Shown: positions 31,414-43,420, numbered from the stretch's first letter. The stretch is 64,000 bases of DNA from Pinus tabuliformis (GCA_031772625.1 CM062817.1:952590842-952654841); one strand, 5' to 3'. Numbers and translations are program-made. Notes: generated by a model from the sequence alone, not told the origin.

Positions 31414-33622
31414 TCTTATTAGTCCTCTCTATGAATTTAAATTCATTCACAAGGTACTGACCATCTACATTTGAAGGAGAAGCATGATAACTTTCATCTT
31501 CAACAGTCATATTCTCAAGTGTTTGGCTATCCATGTCTAGTGCCTCAGATTATTTCTTTACTTTTGAGTTTCTCTGTGAAACCAAAGGAATGAAAGGTTC
31601 ACTGACTTATGAATCTTCACTGACAACTAATACAAACTTCTGGTCATGGTTTGGAAGGATGGTAGTTTTAGGAATCCCATCAATGTATACTTCTTCAGAA
31701 GCATGTTCACTTATATTATCTACTCCTTAAGAATGAACCATAGGAAGAGATTCCTCAAAAGCAACATATATGTCTATTCTATATGAAGAAGTTGAGAAAA
31801 TAGATTCCTCAAAACCCTTTTCTCTACGATATCTATCGTTTTCATCATCTATGTCAGAGTAGGGGGATAAAGGTATGTCTAAACGAGGAAGGGTTTCTGG
31901 TGAAGATAACGGTATGAGGTCTCCATGTTCATGTGCTCCAACTTTATGCTCTTTTTCTTGCATTCTAGAGGATGATGGGTTCTCAGACGCACTGTGAAGA
32001 TCAACTTCAAGCTTAGTATTCCCCTCTGGAACATGCTCTCACTCCCTTGCACTAGCTATTTGGGTTGACAGTTCATTATGAATTGAAGAGGCAACAAACT
32101 AATCAAATCCCTTAAGAGTGGTCTCTATGCTACCTCGCTTCTCCAGTAAGGTCTCATAGGAGGAAAGGCTATGGTCCTTGATGTCCCTTTCTACAATACT
32201 TTCCAATCCAAGATGATTACCCATTCCTTCAATACCACTACTATGGGTTTTCTCAAAGGAGTTCTCCATGATTCTTTCCATCACAGAATTTGTTAGCGCA
32301 TTTACCTTGGTCAAGGATGAATCAACCCATAACTTAACATTCTCTACAATAACATCAAATTTTGTCCTTGAATACTGTAAAAGAGAATGATTCATATCTT
32401 TGACAAAATCGTGTCTCCAAAACACTTCTAGATCTTTAACAACATTCACTGTTGAGGCATAAACCTCACCAGTAGCCAATGCATTGTTCTGTAGAGATGG
32501 TGGTAGAAGAGAGGGGCTTCTAGATCCCAAGAAAGAAACTAAAGAGTACAACAAAACAAACACGAATAACAATGACATTTTCAACCATCCAGAGGGCTTC
32601 TCCTCCTCCTCTTCATCTTCATCATCATATATTGCCTGCTATTTTTCAAAAATGTTCAACCTGGGTATAAAGGAAGCACCACTCGTGCTGCAAGTCTTTT
32701 CTTCATAATTATCAGCAGATGCTATTTATTTTTCTTCAACCTTATGGATTTCTATACAATCAATGGATAAATCTACAGAATCCATTTGGTCTCCTAGTTA
32801 TTGTATTTCCTTAATCTCTGTGAATTTGATAAGTCCACTTTACCGTTCAGATTCCAAAACCCCATGCTCCCCACAAGATAGTCCCCTAACTTTCTACTCT
32901 AGGTATCTTTCTGGACGATAACATAGAAATTGAGGTCGGGGGGATAGATAATAAGTCTTAGGATTAGAGGGTGGAAGGATTGTGGGCTCGTCGCTAGGAT
33001 TAGGAAACTGAGCCAGAAAGGCTAATGACTCACCTTCCTCACTTAATTCAAGGTTAGGTTCCTCTTCCTCATTGGTACTGGAAACAACCCCAGCTTGAAA
33101 AAAACCATGCAGACTTTTCTTGTAGGCTGCACATTGGTTGAACCTCGTCCAGCTCCATACAATCCACTGACACTTCTTCACACTCTTCTCTAACATGGGG
33201 GCTATATTCCACCATAGGCTCATACAGGGCTAAATTTTGGGGCTTAGGCACAGAGGGTGATTTGACCAGGAGTTTGGCCATTGATTGCTTTGAAGAAGAA
33301 GGATCCCTAACAGTCTCATTTTTCTCCATCAAAATCCTCTTTCTGGGTTCAAAAACCTTGGAAGAAACTGAAAACGTTGGGGCCATGAAGCTTTTCATGC
33401 CTTTGGGTGTGGGCGACCTTGAGCTTGCAGATTTATGAGGTCGGATCTTCTGAATCCCACTGTTATCTTTGATCTCCTCTGATTTTTTATAATATGAATC
33501 CTTGAACGGAGATGGTGCTCTTTAAAGATACTCTGCAAGGCTATTGGTTGGGGTGGAAGCACAGAGATTCTTCGCAGGAGCTTTGGGATGCTGATTAACA
33601 TTGAAGCTCTTCCAGTGGCCAT
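31414..33622 (-). pseudogene. Pseudogene of a plant single-pass transmembrane protein (uncharacterised family)
   Basis: Read from ATG at 33622. The N-terminus spans two frames: NQHPKAPAKNLCASTPTN near 33590, then SSRSPTPKGMKSFMAPTF. PRKRILMEKNE lies near 33335. A later frame has NPKTYYLSPRPQFLCYRPER at about 32960-32900, an acidic run DDEDEEEEEKPSG, a hydrophobic span MSLLFVFVLLYSLVSFLG (about 32578-32525), and a luminal-looking tail. These match, in order, the basic/FMAPT motif, SPRPQFL motif, acidic linker and membrane span of a plant protein family I know only as uncharacterised transmembrane proteins. Frameshifts occur near 33600 and 33120. Below about 33220 one frame runs to about 31400 with roughly ten stops, many at likely Gln codons. 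It is clearly non-functional. Confidence 0.6.
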
Positions 33623-35033
33623 TATCTTTTCCACATAGCATACAAAAAAGAGAAACTTAATCAAACAGGAAAATCATTCCAGCAATAAGATAAATCAACA
33701 TGTAAGGAGAAACAAAAAATAGGGCAAAACTACTCATTTTATTGACATCAAAGCCCAACAACAAATTACAAACATGGGGGAGTGAAGACCCATGATTCAA
33801 CCACTTTCTCCTTTTCTAAAAACTAAGTAAATATATAGTTATTATTCAAAGTGGTTATGACTTCATCAGCCCAGAATAGCATGCATGTGAACTCTAACTA
33901 AATCTTGAGTTAAATTGGAAGCACAATCGAATAGATAAGGTTGAGTTTCACATAAAGTGTGTGTATCCACCTCAATTAGTGCACCATCCTTGTGGAAAAG
34001 GGTTTATTTCTTTGTATTCTAGGGCAACGTGACCTAGATTCTTAGGTGTAGAAGCGAACCAAATTGCTTCCCTAGAAGACTAGATCAGGCAGAGGTTGTT
34101 TGGAAGCTGTTTAATTTGACTAGGAGGTAATTAGACCAGGTTTGACCAAGTATACTTTGCTATTTAATTTTACCTTGTGATTAACTAAAAGATATAGGTG
34201 TGTCTCTTGTTAAATTGAAGAATTTATCTAAGGTTGTTGGGTCTTCCACATGAGGGTTTTCTGGAGGTAAATGTTTGTGTTCTTGTTTAGTTGTCTCCTT
34301 ATGATCCTACTAGCATTTAGTTTCTACTGTTGAGATCTTATGTGTAATATGAATGAAAGAAAAGACTAAATAAAGAAATCATAAAAAGTAATTATCATTT
34401 TTAAAAGATCCTATGGAAAATCAACATTTTGTTTGGAAAACGTTTTTACTTTGCAAATCGAGTGAAACCATGAGAATGCCATTCAGGGATAATAATATCT
34501 AGTTGTATTTACAAGATAATTTTATAGGGCGGTATTTTCTGGAAAAATCATAATTAATGGGATCGATCTATTTTTAATTTTGTATATGCATTTTCTAAAG
34601 AAGAGATTATGCAAGAAGTTTGTCTCAAACAATGTTGCAAACTTCAGCATCAAGATAAAATCAACAAGGGTCTGGAAGAGAAAATAATCGTAACAATTAG
34701 GAAAATATTGGTAACAAATCGGCAAACGTTAGCAAAATTAAGATACCATAAAAATATCTTTAAAAATTGGCAAAGATCGACTAAGAAATCGTGACTTCGA
34801 GATAAAATTGGGATGTTATCGAGATGTTTCCAACACTGGTCACAAATTTTGACTGTATTTAGCTCTATGTTTTTCAACATTGAGAATATGCTTTAATTCA
34901 TGGTTCTTTATTTAGTTTATTTGATATTTTTTTGTGTTTGTTGAATTTTCCACCCAAAATACATATTGAAGTTGTTAAAACATGGATTTCTACTCCCATA
35001 AAAAGATTACAAAAATCAACATTTAAGACTTAC
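33623..35033. other. No gene recognised
   Basis: Upstream flank of the transmembrane-protein pseudogene. AT-rich, short frames only. Confidence 0.4.
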
Positions 35034-36169
35034 CTGGGATGACCTTATTGAAATTTCTTTTAAGTTCGAGATATGTTTGGAGAGAAAATCAGCCTGACCT
35101 ATATATGCAAGAATCAAATAGGATATATCAGTCCTGTGAAAGCTATCTGTTGTAACATACTAAAAAATAAATGTATTAGAAGATTAAATGTTGATATATG
35201 AAGTTATTGAGACAAGAATATTTACTTACATTAATTTACAATGGGAGAAATGTCCCAAATTAGCAAATGTAGCATCAAAAGTTGGAACCTACAAAAAACA
35301 CATTGGAAAACCAATATAAATCAACTAAATTTCAATGGATTTTCATCCCGCTTGACCTCAACATTCAAAATCACACAAGAGTCAAAATACCACAAGCATA
35401 CTTTTGAAGGTCAAGTGAGATATGGGTATGCACATATGATGCAAAGGACTATGCCTCCAAGGAACACCCAACCCTCTGCATCCTGTCTTCCTGAGGAAAT
35501 TATTTATATAGTAAGAGAAATTTCTTGGAACACTTTTGGATTCCAATGTATAATATTGTAAATACGAGTGCCACTAATACAGATGAGCCAAGCTCTTACA
35601 ACAAATGAAAAAAAAAAAAAAAAAAGATAGCTTGTGTGCCATAATGTTGTAGCACAAAAAACGACACTAAGATGGCATAGGAAATGGAGACAACATAGGA
35701 CTCTTATAAAAACAAATGAGTAGGATAACAATTATAGAAATCAACATTCACATCTAAAGGGAAGAGTAGAAAATGTTAAAGCATGTTATGGAGAGGTTTC
35801 TTTAAGCCCAATTTTTAGCATATATAATTTTATGGTTTATACACAATATTTGAATTGTGCAAACAAGAATTAGTACACATAAAAGCACTTACAATTCAAT
35901 AAGAAGTAATAAAATGATATTTCTAAGGTTCTGGTATAACAAGTCAGAAACAATACAGAACAATAAGGAATACCTTGACAATATAATGGAAATGATATAT
36001 TTGAAAAAATATCAAATCAAAAAAAGCAGTGAATATACAAAGCTAATGCCAAATACATAATCAGAAGAATTCTAATGATGCTTGATGTATGATTGGATTA
36101 AAGCAATTTTTTACTTACTCTCATGCTGATTCCAAATTTTAATTATAACCCTTGATACCACAGAAAGAA
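35034..36169 (-). pseudogene. Unidentified spliced exons (three)
   Basis: Three minus-strand exons have good splice signals: 36169-36119 (after TTTTGCAG, before GTAAGTAA; LSVVSRVIIKIWNQHE), 35288-35240 (after TTTTTGTAG, before GTAAAT; VPTFDATFANLGHFSHC) and 35098-35034 (after ATATATAG, before GTAAGT; QADFLSKHISNLKEISIR). The last two join in frame to 38 codons with no stop. I do not recognise the protein; the composition fits an alpha-helical repeat protein. A further stop-free stretch at about 37325-37185 (SLCWQSLVEMLTLIRSKCPL) may be another exon of the same gene. Status (live or dead) is unclear. Confidence 0.4.
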
Positions 36170-37184
36170 CTGCAAAATTCACAATACCAATTGTGGAACT
36201 GATTAGAAACTATAGTTACAAGGCTGATCTCAAAATTTCTACAACTAGTTTTATAGCACTAAAATTGTTATAATCCAAGATAGCTTCATCAAGAAAAATA
36301 ATGTAGTTCCACTTTTCAAAAATAAACTATCCTCAAATCATTATTCCAATTTATAGAGTGTAACCCTATGTGTTGAAATGCTATGTAGGCCTATGATGGA
36401 GGATCCGTTCAATAGGCACAAAACTCTATTGAGGCATATTGATAGACTTAATGTACATTAGTGGTTTGTAATGTCCCATGGTAATTTTTCCGTTAGGGTT
36501 TTTCCTTTTTCTAGGTTTTTTTGAAACAATCATGAAAAAAATACTTTATAACAACAATGCACATTTATATGACAGTAGGTTATGAATGCATGAGTATATA
36601 AATTCCCACAGAAATGTGAATTTTTCAACCAATACGCAATATATTATGGCTCACTGCCCAAAAAACAGTGAATATGTCCAATCCAAAAGTCCAACAATAA
36701 ATAATTTCTTCGCAATTTCACAATAATTGTAACTATGCTATAATATTCAACCCAATTGCTTCTACACTAGTTCCCTATCTACTATGTTCATTTTACTTAC
36801 TGCATCATGGTGGTCAAGTATCCTTCATGTGGATAGTTACAGAGAATGTTCTAATTGCTAATTGCTTTCTAATAACTGGCTCAAACTTCTTGTCCCGAAT
36901 AATACTTTCTTTTTATTTACATTAGTAAAATTTCTTTTGATTTTCTATTCTGAGATAGTACAAATTGTCATAAACAAAGATACAATAAATTGCATTTATA
37001 TGTATATATATTTTGAAAATAAATAATTCACTTTTAAGTTTTCTAATAAAATAGAACAATGAGTTGCAATATTCTTGTTGGACAGATCATATAAAAATTC
37101 ATCAAAACAAAAGGAACAACACATTCATGGCTGAATGTGATGAGAAACATGCATATCTATATGCAAAAAAGTCATCCACAATGT
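36170..37184. other. No gene recognised
   Basis: AT-rich; could be an intron between the unidentified exons on either side. Confidence 0.35.
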
Positions 37185-37325
37185 ATTTCAGTCACCAACT
37201 TGGCAGTGACACAATTCAATATCTCCTCAAGTGGGCACTTTGACCGAATGAGAGTTAACATCTCAACCAGTGATTGCCAACAAAGGGATGATATTTCCAC
37301 TCTAGCCTCTATCCCTTATATTCAA
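37185..37325 (-). other. Possible exon of the same unidentified gene
   Basis: A stop-free minus-strand stretch of 47 codons with a helical-repeat look (EISSLCWQSLVEMLTLIRSK, ILNCVTAKLVTEIHCG), preceded by AATATAAG as possible acceptor. The donor is not clear. Confidence 0.35.
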
Positions 37326-37462
37326 CCATATAAATTATTATGTGGACATGCCAGTGGAAATGAAGAGGCAAGGCATTTTAGAAGATAGGCTTCAAATGTG
37401 AAGGGATTTTAGTGGTGCCTTTAAACCTAGCATTCAGACATCTTTGGTCGGTGTTAGCAATG

Positions 37463-37794
37463 TGTTATGAAACTAGCTCACAAAAAGATAGAAAAGAGAG
37501 ATAAACGCCTTAGAATTCAGCCCCCTTGAGGGGGAAACCCATTTACATTACACAAATGAATAATTCTTGGATGATACAAATGACAAGGCCTCCTTTGTAT
37601 ATATAGGAGTGTAAGGGGTCATAATATAATAAAAGTCGACATAACAATAATAATGTAAGGGCACAACAATAATAATAGTGGGCTTCTATGGGGCACAATA
37701 GTAACAATATGGGGACTACATGGGCACAACAATATAATAACGGGTTTCCACTAATAACAATAAGGGATTACACTAGTAGTATAGGGACCTAACA
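37463..37794 (-). repeat. 3' LTR of the deleted Gypsy element
   Basis: 332 bp with TG...CA ends on the minus strand. Rich in AACAATAATAA-type short repeats. Confidence 0.92.
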
Positions 37795-40000
37795 TGCCCC
37801 TCTCCTTCAAAAAGTGTTGTCCTCAATGCTTGAGTAGTCGTGGATGCTTCTATATAAAATTATCATCCTTCCACGTGGAATATTTAGCGGGTAAGTTCTT
37901 CCACTTGATGAGATACTCTAAAATTGATCGATTTCGTAGCTGTCGGTTTCTTGGTTCTATGACTGCTCAGGTTCCAATATGATTTTTCCTTCCTTATTAA
38001 GTTTTGTCAATATTGTTTGAAATGGAATCTTCTGCAATTTTTGAATGAGTTCCCACCCTACTTCGTCATTCTTCCATTCATCCCTTGCTTCTTTTATCAA
38101 ATTTGGTTGGATAATTATACCAACCTCTAGTATTTCAGCAACCATACATTCAATTTCACTCTTTTGGGCATATGGATATCTATGAGGCCTGATGTTTGGA
38201 GGAACACCTCCTAGAATCAGATGAATAGCATGATCATGATCATAAATAGTTGGGAGGCCTTTGGGAGTCTCAAATACTTTGGAATGATTGTCCAAGACTT
38301 TTTTAAGATCTAGAGAAATAGATAATTTCGACATGGGAACCTCTAACGAACATAATTATGAAATTACGCCTTGTTTTTCTTTCCTTAGAAGCTTTTTCAT
38401 TCCGTTAGAGCTAATTATCTTTCACGATTTCCCTGTGATACCCCTTAATTCAACTTCCTTTACTTCTAAAGTAAATTTCATGAAAATTTCTTGAAAATTA
38501 AAAGTTATTTTACCCAAGGATTGGAGCCATTGGACTCCTAGTACAACATCAACACCAGCCATTGGAATGGAAAGCATTAGGCTATTCAATACATATTATC
38601 CCATGGATATCTTGATATTATGGCACTTTCCAGAGAAATTTATGGTTCCTCCACTTGCAACCGTCACTTGACACTCTGGTGTTGGATATAGGAAGCAATT
38701 CAATTCCTTGGATATCTTAAAATGAATAAAATTATGGGTACTACCCGAATCAATCAACATTATTACATTTTTCTTCTTGATATGTCCTTCTATCTTTATA
38801 GTTTGATGAGAGGTAATTTCGGCCAATGCATTACAAGATATGGTTGGATTCATTTCTTCTTTCTGTGGGGTTGGTTCCTAGTGAGTATCCTTTTCTTTTA
38901 ATGTTTCTTGATCCTTTTCTTCCTGATATTTGATTGCTTGAACTTTCTTCTTCTTGATATGTCCTTCTATCTTGAGAGTTTGAGGAGTGGTAATTCCTAC
39001 CAATAGAGTACAAAATATGGTCAGATTCATTTTTTCTTTCTCTAGGGTTGTTTTCAAGTGTATATCCTCTTCTTTTGACGTTTCTTGATCCTTTCCTTCC
39101 TCCGCTTCACAATCTATGTAAAATAATTTATTCTTAGCACACTTATGACCTTCAATGTATTTTCTATCACAATTGTGACAAAGCCCTTTTGCTCGTTTTT
39201 CTTCCAATTGTTGTGGTCTCAACCTTGTAGGTTGCGGAAGGCTAGAAGAAACAACACTTCCATCTTTATAGTTGTGAGGGGTAGACTTCCTTGTTGCCAT
39301 AATTTTTCTTTCCACTTTTCTTTCCAACCTGTATGCTTTCTCCAATGAATGAGGTTCCCAAAGGCGAACCTCATGTTGAATGTTATCCTTTAAAGTCCCT
39401 ATGATGACATCAATATTTTGCTTCTCTAGAATATCATTTACCCTTATATTGAGTTTTTGAAAGTCCTGACTATGCTCTTCCATTGAACCCTTTTTTTTTA
39501 GATTTATCAATTGGTTAAAGAAGGTGTTTCTCTTTGTATCCTCATAATGTGCTATCATTTCCTCCGTGAAATTGACAATGTGACAAGTGGTTTACAAGAA
39601 AAAAGCCCTTCATACCACAAAAATTGATTCGGTTCTAAATATAAAGATGAAATATGTAACTTTTGTAATATTTGCACCTCATCTAGATCAAAATATTTCT
39701 CCATCTGTAGTATCCAATTTACCAGATCCATGCCATCAAACTTCCTCATATCGCTTTTTCCTGATTTTAGGAGCTCAATATTGAATCTTCTATATCTCTG
39801 TAATGTCGGATCTTTAAGTTTTGAGATATCGGCTTGGGAGATCCTTCTGAGTTCTCTTTCTAACCCCGCAAGTTTGATCACAATTAGATTCCTAAAGAAA
39901 GAGTTATGTTGAATCTCCCCTAATGACCTAATTATAGTCTGGTTCAACAGAGCGACCTTATAAGACATGCCATGTGTCACTGTTTCGACCTTAGGTTATG
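37795..40000 (-). pseudogene. Gypsy gag-protease-(partial RT)-chromodomain, decayed
   Basis: Minus strand. Gag: 39980-39555 (MDLVNWILQMEKYFDL), then after a frameshift 39558-38878 (TKRNTFFNQLINLKKKGSME; zinc-knuckle-like CHNCDRKYIEGHKC). Protease: near 38750 (IMLIDSGSTHNFI, active-site DSG intact). RT start: 38334-38110 (VFETPKGLP, IRPHRYPYAQKSEIECMV), after which RT ends abruptly. The C-terminal chromodomain follows from about 37990 (GKIILEPEQS, EYLIKWKNLP, KHPRLLKH). The palm, RNase H and integrase are absent, so the copy would depend on another element. Stops occur in every part. Confidence 0.85.
38765..39112 (-). repeat. 177-bp in-frame tandem duplication inside gag-protease linker
   Basis: Period 177 bp (59 codons). 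Both units encode TLKIEGHIKKKK or TIKIEGHIKKKN and a Glu/Lys-rich stretch with KDQET(S/L)KE. The duplication preserves frame. Confidence 0.8.
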
Positions 40001-40506
40001 AAGTTGATACCCAACAAACTACAATTCGTCTTCTTTCTGTCATGTCTTATACAATTTGAATCAGATGCTCTGAAAGAGAGTTATGATGATTTTTCTAAGG
40101 TCGCATGTTTGGGATGTAATTCGGGGGCCTGCTGAAACCCTAAATTTCTTGGACCGTTTCTCGAAAACATAGTGAAGAAAAATATGAAATTCTATTCCGA
40201 GCTTCACCAATATTTATGCTCAAATGGGTTTTAATTTCAATGTCTGAAACTTCGTAAAAAAACAATTATAGTGAAAATTCCACGATGACCTATTTGAGAT
40301 GAAATTCTCGAGCTTGCAAAAACCCTAACTTCCTCAGATCAAATCTCCAAAAATATAGAGACATAATATCTGAAATACGGACATAAGGTTCAGCAAGAGT
40401 TCATCTCAAATGGGGTTTTTTTTAGCTTCTGAAATGTCACATAAGAAAAGTTATAGCAAAAATTACACGATGACCTGTTTGGAGCAGCAAAACCCTACAA
40501 TCCAAA

Positions 40507-40519
40507 CTCTGATACCAAA
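40507..40519 (-). other. Primer binding site of the deleted Gypsy element
   Basis: Minus strand TTTGGTATCAGAG directly after the 5' LTR end. Confidence 0.85.
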
Positions 40520-40820
40520 TGTTATGAAACCAGCTCACAAAAATATAGAAAAGGGAGATAAACCTCCTACACATTACACAAATGAATAATTCTTGGATGA
40601 TACAAATGACAAGGCCTCCTTTCTATATATAGGAGTCTAAGGGGTCATAATATAATTAGAGCCGACATAACAATAATAATGTAAGGGCATAACAATAATA
40701 ATAGTGGGCTTCTATGGGGCACAATAATAACAATATGGGGACTACATGGGCACAACGATATAATAAGGGGGTTGCACTAATAACAATAAGGGGTTACACT
40801 AGTAGTATAGGGACCTAACA
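40520..40820 (-). repeat. 5' LTR of the deleted Gypsy element
   Basis: 301 bp, collinear with the 3' LTR apart from a gap of about 31 bp that in the 3' LTR holds a small palindrome (CCCCCTTGAGGGGG). Confidence 0.92.
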
Positions 40821-40918
40821 CAATGAATCGAGGGGAATGAAACAAGACCTAGAAATGCTTAATGTTATACACTGCACCTCAATTTATTCAAGATTCAAAT
40901 AAGCTTCCAGAAATAAAT

Positions 40919-41183
40919 GCAAGAAATCTTGAATTCATGAGAAGCCCTTCATATTACTTCTCAATATAAGGATTGGACTAGCCCATGTGGAGGGATCACA
41001 AGACGACCATCACGTACAGTCTTTCCATCCTGCTTAACATTGAGAAGGAAATACCTTGAAAGATATGCCTGAGCAATTCCACGAGCACTAAGGAACAACA
41101 AGTGGTAACCATTATCCTTAAAGGCCAAGAAAATGTGTGCTACACCTGATTATGTCCACTATTTTCCAACCAAAGGCATGAAA
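40919..41183 (-). pseudogene. Lipin/phosphatidate phosphatase (PAH) C-terminal exon pseudogene
   Basis: The minus strand reads FMPLVGK, WT, SGVAHIFLAFKDNGYHLLF, LSARGIAQAYLSRYFLLNVK, QDGKTVRDGRLVIPPHGLV, QSLY, EVI and RASHEFKISC in one frame. This matches the catalytic LNS2 (HAD-like) domain of plant PAH1/PAH2 (FMPLVGKDWTQSGVAHLF..., LLFLSARAIVQAYL...). These enzymes dephosphorylate phosphatidate to diacylglycerol at the ER. Four in-frame stops: two between GK and SGVA, and two TGA codons where relatives have Arg (CGA to TGA at CpG). The upstream DxDGT catalytic exon was not found. The Gypsy element at 37463-40820 sits about 100 bp downstream. Confidence 0.85.
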
Positions 41184-43017
41184 TAGTTTTTTTTTCATTT
41201 TTGTTATTGCTTCACTTGAACTATGGAAATCCTCCAATTTAAATTAATGAGAATCAAAGCCTGTCTCACAGCATGAGTTCGCATTTCCTATGATAGTAAG
41301 TGTCCACCAACAAAAATTTCAATACTAGAGTTATATTTCACACTGTAATCACAACTTCAGTTCATTCTCCCTATGAATAACATACTCATAGCCATTCTTG
41401 GAAATTGCATCAATATAGTAACCACTTTCCCTTATTGGAGTGGATGGGGGGGTTTACATAAATAGCACAATCATTGTAGTGTAGCATATCCATGTTTGGA
41501 TAATACTCATGTATGCTTCTAAACTATGGGAATGATTTCTTTCATGTGGTGTATAAGAAACACCTTTCCTATATCCTTTTGTGGAAAAATGTAATCTTTA
41601 GTATAACATCTACAAGAAGGCAAATTCCATAATGGTTTCTAGACTATCCAATTAGGCCTTCACCATGTGTACATTAGATAATGAAGTTGTATATTTCCAA
41701 CTTTCGTACTAATCTCATAGCAGAATCTCGATGTGAACCTTGTGGGTGACAAAAATATGTAGTGAACACCATGAAACAAACTCCTAAGGGAAGGAACCAC
41801 TAGTTAATTTTTAAATTTATGATAAAATCTTTTAGCTTGATCTACTTGGTGGCCTCTAGGATCAAGCTAGCATGTTCTCCATGTGTCTATGGATTTCTTA
41901 TCAATATAGTCAATTAGTCCACTAAAGTATTTGGCTTATCATTCACATCAATAGTATTACTACATACTCACTCGTAGAAACAAGAGGTGCACAATGATTC
42001 CATAAAGCATACTTAATTTGTAAGATAGTTAATCAAGCCAAATCCATACAATTGCATCTATAAACCAACAATGTTGATCATATTTAGAAATTATATCAAG
42101 ATGTGTATGCTTCATTTTATCTCATCTACATTGAAGTAATTTTAAAAGTTGACTACTTTGCATGAATGCATGAGCCTCAAATGTTTTTTTCCATGTCATG
42201 GATGAATTTCCCTAAACACCTAAAGATTAGATTTAACCCTTTCTCTCCATTCCAAAATCCTTTCTAAAATAAAAGTCACCATTTCTAAAGATGAAATACA
42301 AGAATATGAGTGCTATTAACCTTGATTGCATCAATATTTTCTTTTCTTGATGTCATCAACAAAGTGAAAAGATGTGAACTTCGTGAAACAAGTCACAAAA
42401 CATCTCACTGTGTTTGATTTATCACTGTCTACCACTTTATGTATACAATTATTTAGATACCATAACATACAGATATGCATTGGAGATATGTAATTGAATT
42501 AGTAACGGTTACACTTGGAAAGCTCCAAGAGATTATTCAAATGATAAGGTACCATAAATGGTAGATTTAGACAACCCTATGGAAAATAAAAGCCTAGGGG
42601 TAAAGTCAGACCCTAATAAAAAGATTATCCAAATTCATTTGTATTTATTCATAAATGAGACATTATTAAAAATACCATAGTTCTCCATCAACTATGACAC
42701 TATTAATCTTTGAAAACTATGGAATGTTGGACAAGAACTGACACAAAAAATAATATGAAATCAATTAAAGACCATTGAAGTACCAATTAGAACCTTCTTG
42801 TTAAAATTGGAAACTAGGGCCAAACTCCATGTGGGTCAGCTTATTCATGGCAATTGACATTTTTCTTGGATTCCTCTCATCAAGAGGTGTAGGATTTATC
42901 TAAATATCATCCGATTCCGACATGTATTCATGGAGATATGAATTTATTTGTGTTATGGGACAATTCGTCAAGGTCAGCCAACAACCAAATTGCCCCCACT
43001 TTTGCTCAAGATTTTAG
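41184..43017. other. Mostly unassigned; possible small exon
   Basis: Flank of the lipin relic. On the minus strand near 41440-41370 a frame reads YYIDAISKNGYEYVIH with no clear splice sites; I cannot assign it. The rest has short frames only. Confidence 0.3.
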
Positions 43018-43025
43018 TATAAAAA
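43018..43025 (+). promoter_or_regulatory. TATA box-like TATAAAAA
   Basis: TATAAAAAGAGG is followed by a transcript-like C/T-rich leader (TCTTCCTCTCC) and then a minisatellite. This resembles the U3/R part of a plant LTR, but no LTR ends were found. Confidence 0.3.
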
Positions 43026-43260
43026 GAGGTGGCTTGCTAGTCATTTGAACACACACTCTTCTTGTGATCTCTTCCTCTCCACTTGTCTTTGGGTTTTGGT
43101 GGGAGGAGAGATCCTAGGAGACAATGTTGCCCTAATGAAGAGATGCCCTAGATTTGAAGGCTGCCATAGGAAAGATGAATCTACACAACCTTAAAAGAAG
43201 ATGACCTAGCTTCTAACGTTGCCCTAATAAACGCAGTTAATGGAGGAAATATAAGCGCTA

Positions 43261-43420
43261 TCATGGTGAAGCTGCCCTAAAATGCAGTCATGGTGAAGAT
43301 GCCCTAAAACGAAATCATGGTGAAGTTGTTGTAAAATGCAATCATGGTGAAGCTACCCTAAAATGTAGTCATGGTAAAGTTGTTCTAAAACTCAGTTAGG
43401 GTGAAGACCTAAATGCTTTC
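43261..43420 (+). repeat. 27-bp minisatellite
   Basis: Five units plus a partial one, consensus TCATGGTGAAGCTGCCCTAA followed by AATGCAG. Unit starts are at 43261, 43288, 43315, 43342 and 43369. The unit length is a multiple of three but the units contain TAA and TGA. Confidence 0.9.

Larger units (their letters stand above)
37463..40820 (-). mobile_element. Internally deleted Ty3/Gypsy chromovirus element with TSD
   Basis: LTRs at 37463-37794 (3' LTR, 332 bp) and 40520-40820 (5' LTR, 301 bp), read on the minus strand as TGTTAGGTCCCTATACTACT to TTTCATAACA. A perfect 5-bp duplication CAATG flanks it (37458-37462 and 40821-40825). A minus-strand TGGTATCAGAG primer site is next to the 5' LTR. 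GGAGAGGGGCA before the 3' LTR is the polypurine tract. The interior of about 2.7 kb holds gag, protease and the start of RT, then jumps to a chromodomain; most of RT, RNase H and integrase are deleted. The 5' LTR lacks about 31 bp found in the 3' LTR. Confidence 0.93.

Noticed and set aside
32484-32708. Plus-strand frame with a poly-Ser run
   Set aside because: Antisense of the acidic linker of the minus-strand transmembrane-protein pseudogene.
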